Assembly: GCA_026214975.1 (NCBI GenBank)
Contig: JAOBSW010001200.1
Coordinates: 1 to 64,000, forward strand
Source of the DNA: Gentiana macrophylla
Lineage: Eukaryota; Streptophyta; Magnoliopsida; Gentianales; Gentianaceae
Direction of reading: 5' to 3'
DNA: 64,000 nt
Made by a program: the position numbers and the translations under genes. The notes under the pieces are model-generated. The model was not told the origin of the DNA. It saw only the letters and a list, made by a program, of their open reading frames with translations, and made no database searches. Position 1 is the stretch's first letter. Each line of letters opens with the position of its first letter. This document shows, one piece after another, positions 1-12,154 of the stretch.

Positions 1-1552
1 TGCTAACTTGCTTTCTATCACAAGTGGAACCCAAGACAATAGATGATGCAATCCAAAATGCGATTGGATCACAAGCAATGCAAGAAGAACTAAATGAATT
101 TGAAAGAAATGAAGTCTGGGAACTTGTTGGTCGACCGAGATATGGCCAACATCATTGGTGCAAAATGGGTATTCAGGAACAAGATGGATGAGCAAGGAAC
201 TATTGTCAGAAAACAAAGCAAGGCTAGTTGAAAAAGGCTATTCTCAAGCACAAGGAATAGATTATGATGAAACATTTGCACCAGTAGCAAGATTGGAAGC
301 AATCACACTCTTTCTAGCTTTTGCTGCATACAAAGACTTCAAAGTCTATCAAATGGATGTCAAGAGTGCATTCCTAAATGGACTTTTGGAAGAAAAATTT
401 TATGTAGAACAACCTCCTGGATTTCAAATCAAAGGAAAAGAAGACAAAGTATACAAACTCAAGAAGGCCCTCTACGGCCTCAAACAGGCACCCAGAGCCT
501 GGTATGAAACACTATCACAATTTTTGATCAAAAATGGATTCAACAAGGAACTATTGACAAGACTCTATTCAAACTAGAGGAAGGAGCAAGCACATTCTTT
601 GGTACAAATCTATGTTGATGATATAATCTTTGGATCGAGAGGATGAAAAGCTTTGTGAGAAATTTGCAAACTCGATGAAGAGCAAATTTGATTAGCATGA
701 TGGGAGAATTAAACTATTTCCTTGGCCTTCAAGTAAAGCAAATGAAGGATGGCATTTTCATTAGTCAAGCCAAATACACAAGAGATTTGGTACACAAGTA
801 TGGGATGGATACAAGTGGCACGTGAGACACACCAATGTGTGCCAGAGTCATACTTGGAAAAGATGAAGCAGGAAAGGATGTTGATCAGAAAATGTGTAGA
901 GGAATCATTGGATCCTTATTATACATAACTGCAAGTAACCTAATATAGCATTTGCAGTAGGAGTGTGTGCAAGATTTCAAGCTCAGCCAAAAGAATCACA
1001 TCTTCTAGCAGCCAAAAGGATAATCAAATACTTGAAAAACACTATAAATGTTGGAATTTGGTATCCAAAGATGGAGGATTTAAATTGATATCATATTCGA
1101 GACTCGACTATCTTTGGATGCAAAATAGATAGAAAAAGCACCTCTAGAACATGTCAAATGCTAGGAACTGGACTAGATTCTTGGTTGACCAAAAAGCAAA
1201 ACTCCATATCTACACATCAATTTGAAGCGAGAATATATAGCGGTAGGTAGCTTCTTTGTGCTCAAATACTTTGGATAAGACAACGACTAAGGGACTATGG
1301 AATGGAAGAGAAAACAATTCCAATCATGTGTGATAACACAAGTGCAATAACTATTATCGAAAATCGAAGATTGCATTCGAGAACAAAACACATTGATGTG
1401 AGACTCCATTTTATCGAGAGACCATGTTGAAAAGGAGATGTCATCCTAAAATACATACTTTATGAAGATCAATTGGGTGACATCTTCACTTTAAACCACT
1501 CACTATGAACGATTTAGTATGTTGAGGCGAGTTAGGAATGATTGAAATTGAC
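1..1552 (+). pseudogene. Copia pol fragment of A: reverse transcriptase and RNase H
   Basis: This is the C-terminal part of a Ty1/copia polyprotein, which would copy element RNA into DNA and remove the RNA strand. The RT reads clearly in 207-577, with [28 protein letters not shown] and [12 protein letters not shown]. The catalytic YVDDIIFGS box follows near 611-637 in another frame. RNase H shows MCDNTSA near 1325 and the terminal DIFT motif near 1480. At least five frame changes or stops break the coding sequence, so it cannot give one protein. Several breaks fall where C and E have CAG and A has CGAG, so some may be sequence errors. The integrase and everything upstream are off the window. 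Confidence 0.9.
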
Positions 1553-2181
1553 TAAGTATCAAGGAGCGCCAACTGGAGTAATCGGCTAAGTGACTTCATC
1601 AAGCTGGTACAACCTTTGCCCGTTACAAGAGGTGTAGCGGGCAAGGCAAATCAGTATCGATGGAAGGTAACTTAAGCGATTGTTAGGAGCGGTTAAATGG
1701 AGCGACTCAATGAAGAACCCATTTGATCGGCTAAGTGACCGGCCAAGGCACTTCACCGAAATAAAGACTTGGATAAATTAAAAGTGTGAACAAAATCAAT
1801 TACGATTACACGTGGAGAATAAGGCAATTATGGAGGATTATTACGTGAAAGATTACACACGTAGAGATCAATTTATGATCATGGAGGTAATTGTATTATT
1901 TTTCGAATTGAAAACTCCTCGATTCCCGGGCTCTATCATTACTTACCTCAAACCACTCCCCTATTACGCTCGAATATCGCAATTCACATACACAAAATCA
2001 CGCCATGATGTCACAAAATCCTTCCATATTCAAAACCACGTTCACACTACCCAAATCACACTATATAAACCAGACTTAAAGATTTTCAGAAATCTTTACG
2101 CTCTCTTGCAAACTACAAACCCTATTTCTGATTTTCACTGAAAACTTGAAGAAATCCTTTCTAAACATCTATCTACTATCA
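1553..2181 (+). other. Pol to env-like spacer of A
   Basis: About 630 noncoding bases separate the RNase H stop from the next ORF start. They contain repeats of a CGGCTAAGTGA-like phrase near 1582, 1728 and 1740. There is no convincing coding frame: the open stretch at 1812-2141 resembles nothing I recognise. Elements C and E have spacers of nearly the same length at the same place, so this gap looks like a family feature rather than decay. Confidence 0.55.
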
Positions 2182-3621
2182 ATGGCCTCATCTTCCACAA
2201 TCTCTCCTACTGAAAAATACAATGAAAAATCAATCATCACTGGTTCGTTTTTCAAACCGAACACTCTCTCTCTTATTGTGATAACGATGCACAAGCACAA
2301 CGCTTGGTCATCATTGCATACAAATTGGGGTGATGACCTTTCTAAACCCCAATAAGCGGTATCTCGCTATGAAAACTGATAGCATGCGGAGAAATGCCAA
2401 GTTTGTGCCTGACACAAAGAAGATCGAAGTCGATCGCATCACAAGCTAAATCTTTGGAAAAACATAGTCATCACGCTGGTACACTAAAGCGGAGCACCTG
2501 CACCTTCCTTAATTGGTCCCGCCAATGTCAACACTGGTTCTGACAGACATCACAAAGTGCTGGTGAGATAGCCAAAAGCCCCAAGCAAAGCGAGAAAGCA
2601 TACAATCTACCTAGATCAAAGCTCAAACTTTCGTTTGTAGAATTTGCACCGGTCATCACCAAAAATATTGAAGGCGAAAGGGTCGATGGAAAACCTAAGC
2701 GAGTGCGGATCAAAGCGATGGCCATAATCTATGAGCGCATCAAATTTGATTGGGCAACCTTTGTTTTCAATCGATTGAAGGATCGATTCAAAAGGAAATT
2801 AACCTATCATTCACCGCACCGAGCAAGGGTTTGCGAGAAAAAGGCGATTTCGGGAAAGAAATCATATGGGTTCCTCTTCAACACTGTTCAATGCCTTGAA
2901 AGTACAACCCACAAACTGCAATCCCCACACAAGTCCAAGACAATGTTCACTACATCAAGGCTTCCCTGAAGCCCAAACCCGTTCTTTGGGAAAGAGAGGA
3001 AACAACCTGAATCCAGCGGATCAGAGTGGGACGAAGAACCAGATCTCAGAAGGCACAAGAGGATACAACTATGCCTGACACCAGCAACTTGTGTGAGCCT
3101 GTGACAATTAGTGATGACACAGCAACAGAAGAAGAGAAGCAAAGAAGAGGAAATCACCTACCTTGAAGAAGGTGAGGAAGGATATAGACTCACTTCATCA
3201 CGAAGAAGAAGAGATAGATGAGGAAGAAGATGAGTGGAAGATGAACATTCGGAAGGTAGAAATCTTGAAGCCAATCAAGAAGATTTGGGGATTTCGGCGA
3301 TGAAGCTGACTCTCCAAGAAGTGCTTTTCAAAAGCATTAGTGCAGTTGACAAGCGGCTCAGTGAGCGGTGATAAAGCTCACTTAGCGAATTGTGAACTCC
3401 CCACAATTGCACAAAGGGGCGGTGGCGGATGAAGAAGCTCACACTCAACAACAACCTCTAAATGACCCCTATGTCTAATGAGCGAGAACAAGAACAGATG
3501 AAAGAAAAGAAGAAGCACAAAATGAAAAGGGAAAAGAGGAAAAGGAAGAGCAAGAAGTTCAAGTGGAAAATGAGGAGAAGCAAGGTGAAGATGCTGGGGG
3601 AGAAGATGATGAGGATGAAGG
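2182..3621 (+). pseudogene. Env-like ORF of A, first half
   Basis: This is the start of the extra Sirevirus ORF downstream of pol. The likely first ATG is at 2182 (MASSSTISPTEKYNEK). A block near 2700-2800 (IIYERIKFDWATFVFNRLK) matches in position and character the IICRSMKFDWAGYFIHYMKK block of the same ORF in E (about 39200). From about 3100 the frame becomes rich in Glu, Asp and Lys. It is interrupted by B at 3622, with the continuation at 31957. Several frameshifts are present. The protein's role is unknown. I see no clear signal peptide or membrane span in this half, so 'env-like' is a positional name only. Confidence 0.7.
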
Positions 3622-5159
3622 TGTTAAGGGTGAATTTATACGATTTATAACGCTATATTCTATGATATTTTCCCTCATATTCATATAGAATTGCATAAGA
3701 AACGAGTGTTTTACGGAAGTATTGAGTAAATGAGGTTTTTAACGAGTTAATCGCAAAATTGGTTGATTTTGGTGTTTTAATTGTGATTTTAAGTTTAATT
3801 GGGCATTATTAAATTTTGCGATATTGACATGTGTTATAGATACATGTTTGAGGCTCAAAAGATGATCAAAAGTTGATTAAGTTCGAGCTAATTGATGATA
3901 AAAGAGATAATGAAGGAATGGGATAGAGAAAAAAGAGATAAGGATCAAGAAATCAGAATTCGATCATATTGAACTGGCGTCCAGGTCCCATCTAGGTTGG
4001 ACGGGCTTCCATCAAAGCAAACGAGCGTCCAGGAGAAGAAATTTGATACAGAGAGTTTGGACGCTGAGTGGACGGGCGTCTGAAGCAAATCCCGATTCAT
4101 CTGGGCGGGCGTTCACAAGTCTGGACGGGCGTCCTTCGGCCGACTTAGCAGCGCCGCCTTTGTTTTCTATATATACAGCGCGTTTTCTCTACATTAAGGA
4201 GACGATATACTCATTATTCGAAACCCTAAACCTAGGGGCGGCTCTAGGCTGCGTTTTTACTTCTTTTATTCCAGTTTTTATGCTCCAAATTCTAGATTAA
4301 AAGTAGACAGTTTTATGTTAGTTTTTCCTGCAATTCCGAGTTTCCAGAGGATGTTGAGAGGCTAAGCTTCATCAAACGAGCATTGTGAAGCCATCCAACA
4401 CGTTTTGATTCCGTTTCTGCGATTATATTGTGAGTTTTATCTAAAGTTGTTTCCTTTATCATTGTTCATATTGTTTAATTGCAATTGTATCGAAAGACTT
4501 GCATGTTATGATTGTTTTATGTTGATGAATATCTCTATAAACCTTAGATCATCATGATAAGGAATAGTTGTTTAATCTATCATAACGAGAGTTAATAGGT
4601 TAGATTGCTAGGTTAAAGTTTCCACCTTTGATTTGTAAAATCGTTAATCTTAGATCGAGAGATATAGATTAATAGGTGAATTACCTAAGAAATTAGGGTT
4701 CATGTTTTAGACGAGGTGTAACCACAACTTGGTTAGAAAACACAATATAATCGAGATAGGATTTGATACTTGTTAGGATAGGTGGATCAATCGCTCGTTT
4801 GCTCGTTAAAACTTGAATTTAATCCCGTGAAACTTGAATTGTCTAGAGTAGTTACTTTTATTTCATATTAGTTTAAATTTAATAGTTCGCAACCCGTATC
4901 TTTCCTGGCTTTAGATCATATCTTCTGTCCAGTTTTACGTTTTAGTTAAGTTTATTTTCAGTTTCGTTTAGTTTCATCCGCTGTTTAGATTAGTTTTCGT
5001 GACATAATTTAATTAGACAAAAGCTAGGGTTAGCAATCGCCAGTTCCCCGTAAGATCGACCCGGTATCAACCTCTATATTACGATCCTTATACTTGAGGA
5101 AAACCGGATTTATAAATATTTATTACTTGTTATATTTTGCATTGAATAAATCCGAGACA
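3622..5159 (+). repeat. 5' LTR of element B
   Basis: This 1538-base LTR starts TGTTAAGGG and ends CCGAGACA. It matches 30151-31956 nearly throughout, apart from a 272-base duplication in the 3' copy. The promoter-like part is a run of GACGGGCGTC-type motifs (3975-4134) followed by a TATATATA box near 4168-4176. An AAACCCTAAACCTAG stretch lies just downstream of the TATA. Few differences between the two LTRs, compared with the badly broken gag-pol, suggest a fairly recent insertion or that some coding breaks are sequence errors. Confidence 0.95.
3975..4176 (+). promoter_or_regulatory. LTR promoter of B: GACGGGCGTC motif cluster plus TATA box
   Basis: Repeats of a GGACGGGCGTCC-like 12-mer occur near 3975, 3999, 4021, 4059, 4069, 4103 and 4123, spaced roughly 10-35 bases apart. 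A TATATATA box follows at about 4168. The 3' LTR has the same arrangement (about 30505-30665, TATA near 30695). The motif core is close to its own reverse complement (GACGCCCGTC), and both orientations are used elsewhere in B. Position just upstream of a TATA suggests binding sites for a transcription factor. That is inference. Confidence 0.6.
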
Positions 5160-5165
5160 AGTTTT

Positions 5166-5183
5166 TGGCGCCGTTGCCGGGGA
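5166..5183 (+). other. Primer binding site of B (tRNA-Asp type)
   Basis: TGGCGCCGTTGCCGGGGA lies six bases after the LTR end. This is the familiar primer site of Athila-like plant gypsy elements, complementary to the 3' end of tRNA-Asp. Confidence 0.9.
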
Positions 5184-5722
5184 ACCGGACGGTTGTCTAG
5201 TTTTTGTTTTTCGTTATTCTTGTTTATATTTCGTTATGATTTCTGTTTTTAGTTGATAATCGTTTAGGTTATTAGGATATTAGGGTTTTAAGTTTAGGGT
5301 TTAAGGTTCTTCTTTCCCTTGTGATTAGTTTTCTTCTTTTCTATCTTTCTGCCTCTGTTCTTCTTTTCTGCAAATTTTCTGCTTCTGTTCTAGTTTTCCC
5401 GCTACCAAACGGGCGTCTGGGATCTTGGACGCCCGTCCGCGGAAAATTTTCAATCAGATATCGTTTTCACCCACTTAGACGGCGTCCATAAAAGTTGGAC
5501 GCCCGTTCGTTTTTCTACGAAGACCGGACGAGCGGTTGGGCAACCGAACGCCCGTCCAGTCCAAAAGTTGGGCAGACGCCCGTCTGTTTCATCTTTGCCC
5601 TTAATAATCCTGTTTCTTTTTTCTTCCTTCCCTTTCTTTTCTTTTATTAGGCTTTTAACTTTTAGTTTAGGCTTTTAATTTCTTAGTCTTTAGGTCGTTT
5701 TCACTTGTTTTTGGTCCGGTTT
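5184..5722 (+). promoter_or_regulatory. Untranslated leader of B with a second GACGCCCGTC cluster
   Basis: There is no coding frame before the gag ATG at 5723. Positions 5408-5585 hold at least six copies of the GACGGGCGTC motif, now mostly in the reverse orientation (GACGCCCGTC at 5427, 5497, 5547, 5574). The rest is T-rich and pyrimidine-rich. A leader position would suit a packaging or dimerisation signal as well as a downstream enhancer. The sequence alone does not decide. Confidence 0.5.
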
Positions 5723-7208
5723 ATGCAAACTCGGAGTCAAAAGGGACCGTTACTATACACCCCGGACCCCGAGCGAACCATAGTCCGGCCAAACAGGCGG
5801 ATTTTCCGTTCTGCGGTTCTGGCAGACAGAGCCGAGCAAGATCTTGAGGAGCAGCTAGCCAAGGAAATCACTGAGTTCGTAATAATGGCTGCTAATGATA
5901 GGCGTCGTTGGCGGACTACGCCATGCCTGCGCGCGATCCGCGATCAACCCGGCTATTGTCATTCCAAACCATCCTTTGTCTGAGACCTTCGAGCTAAGGC
6001 CGGGACTTATTCGAGATGATGCAGCATGCATCTATTTTCCCACAGTTACCCGATCAGAGAATCCACACACTCACTTGCATACATTCTTGGAGATATGCGG
6101 CACCACACGCATCCAAGGAGTAAGTGAGGATGCCATCAAAGCGAAACTTTTTCCATTTTCTAAAGGAGAAGCGAAGGAGTGGTATACTTCTCTCCCCTCC
6201 GAATCAATTACCACAGGCTGAACTCGAAAAGGAGTTCTTGAGTCAATACTTCCCACCTTCAAAACTGACCCGGTGTTTAAGCGAGATTTTCACTTTCTAC
6301 CGAGAAGAGAATGAATCCTTCTTCGATTGTTGGAAAAGGTTCAAATCTACGCTTAGAAAGTGTCCCCACCATGGCTTGCCTTTGCAAAGGCAAGTCAATA
6401 CTTTCTTTAGTGGATTGACCGAGCTTACAAAAGGCATGGTCAATAGTTCATCTGGTGGGGCGTTTAAGAAAACTTTGATGAGGATGGGCCTTTGTTTGAG
6501 GACATTGCAAAGTACAACTACGCCCCCTCTTATCAAGCCATTCAAGCACCTCCCCCTCCTCCTAAGGTAGAGGAGGTAAACATGCAAAGTTTGATAGCCA
6601 TCTTGCGACGGATGGCGACATCTCAAGTTTCAAATCCGGTAAATCAAACTTACGCTTTTCATGAGAACCTCTCGAGGTTTTATGCTGCAGCCTTCTTTGT
6701 CCAGGTGGCCATATGAATGGCGGTGTCAATTTAATCCCCTGCACCTTATCAAGTGAATCTTTGTTCATGATTATGGGCGGTGTAATCAAGTTACATGTCG
6801 AGAATTGTGGCGAGGTGGGGCACACATCTAAATTGCGTCCTCTGAGCAGGCGAGAATCTTTGAAGTGAATGCATTCTATGGCGAGAACAACCAAAGGTCT
6901 AATCAAGTTTACGGCTAGAATAATTTCCAAAGCCATGGGTTTAATCAATCTTCTAGTTTCAATCCTAATTGAATTTTAATTGAATCAAAATTTCAATAGA
7001 AACCTGATTTTAATCGGAACCAAAACTCAAATTTTTCCAATCCTACTCAAAGATTCAATCGAGAATTGGCCCGCCAATTCTAATCCTGTATTCAAAGTCG
7101 GCCCGACCAGAATTTATTCACGAGAATCTCCGAAACTCTCAAGGCCCCTCGTACTCAAGTGATATCAAAGCTCAATGGGATTCCTTTAGGGAGGAGCAAA
7201 ATAGATCA
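5723..7208 (+). pseudogene. gag of element B
   Basis: This encodes the structural Gag protein that would form the virus-like particle. The start is the ATG at 5723 (MQTRSQKGPLLYTPDPE), in frame with a weaker ATG at 5705. The gag core lies at about 6000-6470 and includes FPFSKGEAKEWYTSLP, FLSQYFPP and FFDCWKRFKSTLRKCPHHG, a pattern typical of the plant gypsy retrotransposon gag domain. After about 6480 the sequence is proline- and asparagine-rich linker. At least four frameshifts (near 5940, 6220, 6480 and 6700-7000) prevent a full product. Downstream it runs into the protease region without an intergenic gap. Confidence 0.85.
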
Positions 7209-8330
7209 ATGAAAAATCTTGAGAGGCAAATCGGGCAGTTGGCTGAACAGTTAGCTTCTCGACCCCCAAGGCAACTGCCCAGTTTCACTGAGAAAAATCC
7301 AAAGGGTGGTCAAGTAGCTCAAACCGACTTGAACAATGGCCAGTGTACTGACCTCGTACCTTCAATTCCATACGGTAGAGAGGAGGCCAGTGCAATGAAC
7401 CTCAGAAGTGGTACTCAAGTTAGTGGTCCTTCCCACCAGGGAAATCACTAGCCCCTCATGCCATTGATAAGGCAGGAGGGGAAGCTGAGCGCCTACACTC
7501 CCCTTGGCCGAAAGAGAATACTCATGTGGCTGATCCCCTGAGAGGTGAAAAAGCTGGTAGTCCTCAGGTGGCTGATCCCCTGAGGAGTGAGGAATCAAGT
7601 GGAAATCAGGAGGCTGATCCCCTGACTAATCAAAAGAATGAAAAAGCCGTTCGGTGGAAGGATCTGGAAGACAAAGCTGTCAATGCATCTTCAAAGAAAG
7701 TCTTCTCTGAGAATGATCTGAAAAAGCTTCCATTTCCACCAAGAAAGAGCAACATCCCTTTAAGTGAAGATAAGAAGTATGAAAAGGTGCTACACCTTTT
7801 GAAAAATACTCAGGTAAATCTTCCATTATCAGATGTCTTGGTTGAAATGCCTAAGTATACAAAATTTATCAAGGATGCTGTTTCTTCGAAAAGGAAGTTG
7901 TCAGACATGGAGAGGCTGATTGGTGAGAATTGTTCAATGATCAATTACGAAAACTTACCAACCAAGAGAGGTGACCCTGGGAAGCTCGTGCTTACCGTGT
8001 TAATGGGAGGCCTGGTCTTCCCTAACTCTTTGTGCGACCTGGGTGCATCTATAAGCCTAATGCCATTGTCTGTGTGCAAACAGCTGGGTTTAATTGATCT
8101 TCTAGAACCCACTACCATGAATTTGCAATTCGCTGATAGATCTTCTAAGAAAGCAGCGGGAATCTTAAAGGACACCTAGTTCAAATCGATAGGTTTACCT
8201 TTCCCGTCGACTCGTACGTCCTGGACATTGAAAAAGATGAAAATGTCCCCGATTCTTGGAAGACCTTTTACTGTCTCTGACTCGAGCCCTCATTGAGCTG
8301 CGATGGTGGGCGAGTGACGATCCGTGTTGG
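7209..8330 (+). pseudogene. Gag-pro linker and aspartic protease of element B
   Basis: The segment opens with a short coiled-coil phrase (MKNLERQIGQLAEQLASRP) common in Athila-type polyproteins. Three imperfect repeats of ADPLR(S/G)E-like sequence follow near 7525-7625. The protease core is at about 7975-8250: the catalytic box reads DLGASISLMP near 8036, and downstream a FPVDSYVLDIE segment matches the usual FPVDF-VLD motif. The longest open stretch, 7526-8179, covers linker and protease. A stop at 8179 and frame changes near 8250 remove the C-terminal part. The role would be polyprotein cleavage. Confidence 0.87.
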
Positions 8331-10301
8331 TGATCAAGAGGTAAGCTATAATGTCTCCAAATCCATTCAAATACCCTCGGTCCTCCAACCGGTTTTTCCA
8401 TTGAGAGACGTCGATGACTTCGATGATTTGATGGAAAAGCAAGTCATGGTCTGTTACAGCGAGTATGAAGCGATGGTTGATAATTTGAATAATCATGGTG
8501 TGGTAAGTCTAGAAGTGAATTCAAGGATGAGTTGCTGGAAGATGAAGCTTTGGCAGTGGGACCGCTCAGTAAACTCAGCGATGTTGAGTTGAAAAGTGGA
8601 GAGCTCAAATCTAGTTTAGAAGACCCCCCTTCACATTTGGTGTTGAAGCCGTTGCCTAAACATTTTAAGTATGTGTTTCTATGAGAAGGTGACAAGCTTC
8701 CTTTGATTATATCTGCCAAGCTGTCTCGTTTAGAGGAAATGAAATTAATCAACGTCTTGAAGAAAAATGAAAAGGCCTTTGGATGGCAAGTAGGAGATAT
8801 CAGAGGGATATCTCCGGACATCTGTATGCACAAGATCAAGACAAATGAGGGTGCAAAATGTGTTAGACAGCCCCAGAGGAGGCTCAACCCTCATATGCAA
8901 GAGGTGGTTAAGAAAGAAATCATCAAACTTACGGACATGGGAATCATTTATGCCATATTTGATAGTGAATGGGTTTTCCGACTCAGGTAGTTCCCAAGAA
9001 AGGTGGAATTACGATTGAGAAGAATGAGAAGGAGAGGAAATAGCATTGAGACTTGTCATCGGTTACTGAGTGCGCATCGACTATCGAAAGCTCAATGAGG
9101 TAACCATGAAGGATCACTTTCCCTTCCATTCATTGACCGGATGCTTGGCGTCTGGCGGGACACGCATTCTCTCGCTTCTGGATGGTTATTCGGGATACTT
9201 TCAAATACCCATCGATCCGGTGACCAAGAAAAGACCACTTTCACCGCCCTTATGGTACATTAAACAAAGCGAATGCCATTTGGTCTCTGCAATGCCCCAG
9301 CTACATTTCAACGATGTATGCTGGCTATCTTTGACGGGCTAGTTGAGAAGTGTATGGAAATATTTATGGACGATTTTTCGGTCTTTGGTCAGTCCTTCGA
9401 TGATTGTCTTGACAACCTTGACCAAGTGCTATCCAGATGCGTGGAAAAGAACTTAGTGCTCAATTGGGAAAAATGCCATTTCATGGTAGATGAAGGAATA
9501 GTTCTTGGCCACAAAATCTCCGCCAAAGGTATAGAAGTTGACAGGGCAAAAGTAGAAGCTATCGAGAAGATGAGTTATCCCAAGAATGTGCGTGAAGTGA
9601 GAGGTTTTCTTGGACATGTCGGTTTCTATAGAAGATTCATTCAAGATTTCTCCAAGATAGCCAAGCCCCTGTCTACTTTACTTAAGGAAGAAGTTGAGTT
9701 TAATTTTGATGAGAGCTGCAAGCAAGCGTTTGAGGAGCTTAAGGACCGTTTAATCTCTGCTCCAATTCTTATATCGCCTGACTGGAACCTACCTTTCGAG
9801 CTTATGTGCGACGCATCAAACTATGCAGTTGGTGCGGTTTTAGGACAAAAAATCAAAGGTAAATTCCAGCCTATCTATTACGCCAGTCACACATTGAATC
9901 CTTCTCAAGTCAACTATACTACTCTTTGAAAAGGAATTATTGGCGTAGTCTTTGCTATGGACAAGTTTAAGTAGTTACTTGTTAGGTGCTCAAGTGATTG
10001 TGTGGGTGATCACGCATTTGCTTTGCGATATCGATGACTAAGAAGGAGGCTAAACCGCGCCTCTCTGCGTTGAATCTCGACCTACAAGAATTTGACGTTC
10101 AAATTAAAGACAAAAAGGGCAGTGAAAAAGTAGTGGCGGATCATGTTTCGAGAATGTTAAGTGAGGAAAAGGTGATCCAGATGATATAGATCTTTACTTT
10201 CCTCTAGAGAACATTATGCTTATCGACGGTTGTCCTCCTGATGTTCCATGGTATTCTTCCATTGTAAATTACCTTCATGCCCGATATCTCGATCCAGAAT
10301 T
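8331..10301 (+). pseudogene. Reverse transcriptase and RNase H of element B
   Basis: The gypsy RT begins at about 8700. The fingers region shows RIDYRKLNEVT near 9073 and LLDGYSGYFQIPI near 9175. MPFGLCNAPATFQRCM is at 9273 and the active site FMDDFSVFG at about 9362-9390. The connection continues with GFLGHVGFYRRFI. RNase H follows with FELMCDASNYAVGAVLGQ near 9797 and YYASHTLNPSQ near 9880. Frameshifts lie near 8990, 9240 and after 9929, where RNase H decays into several stops. The linker toward integrase is cut at 10302 by element C. FMDDF instead of YVDDI is characteristic of Athila-like elements. Confidence 0.92.
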
Positions 10302-11998
10302 TGTTGGTCCCTTGAAAAGGCTTTGGTTAAGTTTAGAGGGGGGGTGAATAAACTTAACACTTAAAACTTTGGAGTTAACAAATTTGCAACCCGCAGTGAC
10401 CTGCGATATTTGAGAGTCTCTTTGAGACCTCGATAACTGGCTGATGATAAAGCATGAGTCTCTTGTGATTTAGTTTCTTTGAATTTGTGCAATGGAATTA
10501 TATCAAAATTAAGCCTTAGTACTTGTTGTTAAATATGATACTAAGTATTAGATACTCAGTAGTACAAGTGTGTGATTTCAGTTGCTAGATTCAGTAGGTT
10601 GATGAATGAAATAAACTAAGTGCATAAAGTAAATCTTTGAAAGTAAATAGTCGATTTTATAGTGGTTCCGGTGGTGTAATCCTGTCAGTCCTCTCTTCTC
10701 TGTGATATTGAGGAAATCCACTAGAGATCTTTGATATAGCTTTTACAAAGATTCCTAAGGTTGCTTGTCCTTCACCAATAACTATGGCTTCACAAAGTGG
10801 CGGGAGCAGTAGGATTGTTGCTCCCGAGTCTTCCACTGGTCCTTGAAGGTTAGGATTGCCTCTTCACCGACTCCACCACAAACAATGATCTTTCACACCC
10901 AACAAATGCTTCACTTTGTCTTGGCGGGTTCTTTATGAAATAAAGATTGAATCAAGTAAATGATTCGATTCAGCGACTTGATTAGGATGAAGTAATCAGC
11001 GACTTGCGGTCTTCAAGTGTGTAGTCTTGATGCGGCTTGAATACAAAATGCACTTGAAGAAAATAAGCTGGATCGGTAGCTTTATGCTCGATAAGTTCGT
11101 GAGGTGTTTTATTTCTGAATTATCTCTTAAAGTTTATCCAAAATTCATCATCATTTTACGAGTTGAAAGTCCTCTATTTATAGGCAATAATGCATGTGAC
11201 TTGTATTTGAAATTCAAATGTGACCGTTCCTTGTTTTTGTCCTATCTGATTTGCATTCGTCACTATTCATAGGGTGACTTCGTCGAAATTCCTTTTTTGT
11301 GATGCGATCACATCCCACCCTTTGACTTGTATCCAATGGATAAAAATATAAATCATCCCAACGTCTTTTTAATCTCAGCCTTTGATTTCCTTGTTAAGTC
11401 AGAGGTAGTTGGCTGTCCTTATCCATGTAATCTTCCAATAATCTTGAATTAATCGAGGTATTATATCAGCAGGTTCATCTGTCTGCTGAGGTACCTATCA
11501 GTCTGCTGAACATCATATTTATGTGTATAAAATATACTACAGCTGATTTCTTTTATCTAACTTTTAATTGTGAAGTTAGATTACACCATTTTAATTATAA
11601 CTAAGTTCCAAACATTATCCGACTTATGGAACTTAGACCTTCTACACAAGGTATATGTAATCAGTTTAGGTCATCTGGACTTGCCTAAATTTCGATTCCA
11701 TATCCTTGACTTTAATTACTAAGTTTGATCCCTTAGCCTTCAGAATCGAGTTTGAACCTCTCGGCCTTGATCTTGGTCTTGGCGAGGTTCCCGACTAGTC
11801 TCTTGACCTATCTACCCTCATCGACCTAGACCGATCTGCGATATCAATCAAAGACCAGCTTTCTGATGCTTGTTTGATCAAACCTATTTATGAATCAAAC
11901 TCTAATAAACCTATACATTTGATCTAGACATCTTTTTGCCTTTGCACTATAACAGCTAGTATGGCACTCATCATCAAAACTTAGAAATAAGTCCAACA
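10302..11998 (-). repeat. 3' LTR of element C
   Basis: This 1697-base LTR, read on the minus strand, starts TGTTGGACTTATTTC and ends AAGGACCAACA. It pairs with 22301-23998. Long stretches are identical, for example about 11540-11690 against 23540-23690. Differences cluster at CAG/CTG sites. A TATAAATAG box on the minus strand lies at about 11174-11182. Confidence 0.95.
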
Positions 11999-12012
11999 AT
12001 TTCCCCCTTTTT
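11999..12012 (-). other. Polypurine tract of element C
   Basis: Read on the minus strand this is AAAAAGGGGGAAAT, directly upstream of the 3' LTR. It primes plus-strand DNA synthesis and is the typical form in Sirevirus-like elements. A CATCACC phrase precedes it. Confidence 0.9.
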
Positions 12013-12154
12013 GGTGATGATTCCACTACCCTCACCTAATCAGCAAAGCAAAAAGATAAAACACAAAAACAGAACAAGTATTCATCTTTCATTAAAATCA
12101 TTTGTTCAAAGCTATTACAACTAGATACAGCAAATATAAAGTAAATTAGGTAAG

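Larger units (their letters stand above)
1..3621 (+). mobile_element. Element A, 5' portion: Sirevirus-like Ty1/copia retrotransposon
   Basis: This is the left part of a plus-strand copia element whose 5' LTR and gag lie outside the window. It contains RT and RNase H of pol, a spacer of about 630 bases, and the first half of an env-like ORF. It is interrupted at 3622 by element B and resumes at 31957. The flanking five bases GAAGG occur at 3617-3621 and again at 31957-31961, and the acidic reading frame of the env-like ORF continues in register when B and one duplication copy are mentally removed. The Sirevirus label rests on gene order (extra ORF after pol), on the polypurine tract at 32731-32742 and on similarity to elements C and E. 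Confidence 0.85.

Noticed and set aside
1812..2141. Open frame of 109 codons in the pol to env-like spacer of A
   Set aside because: No counterpart in the spacers of C and E, and no recognisable domain. The env-like start at 2182 is better supported.
3462..3650. Lys/Arg/Met-rich open frame of 62 codons
   Set aside because: It is an out-of-frame reading of the acidic env-like ORF of A. The true frame is Glu-rich and continues at 31957.
11027..11272. Open frame of 81 codons inside the C LTR
   Set aside because: It lies within the LTR, is not open in the partner LTR and crosses the TATA region. Not a gene.
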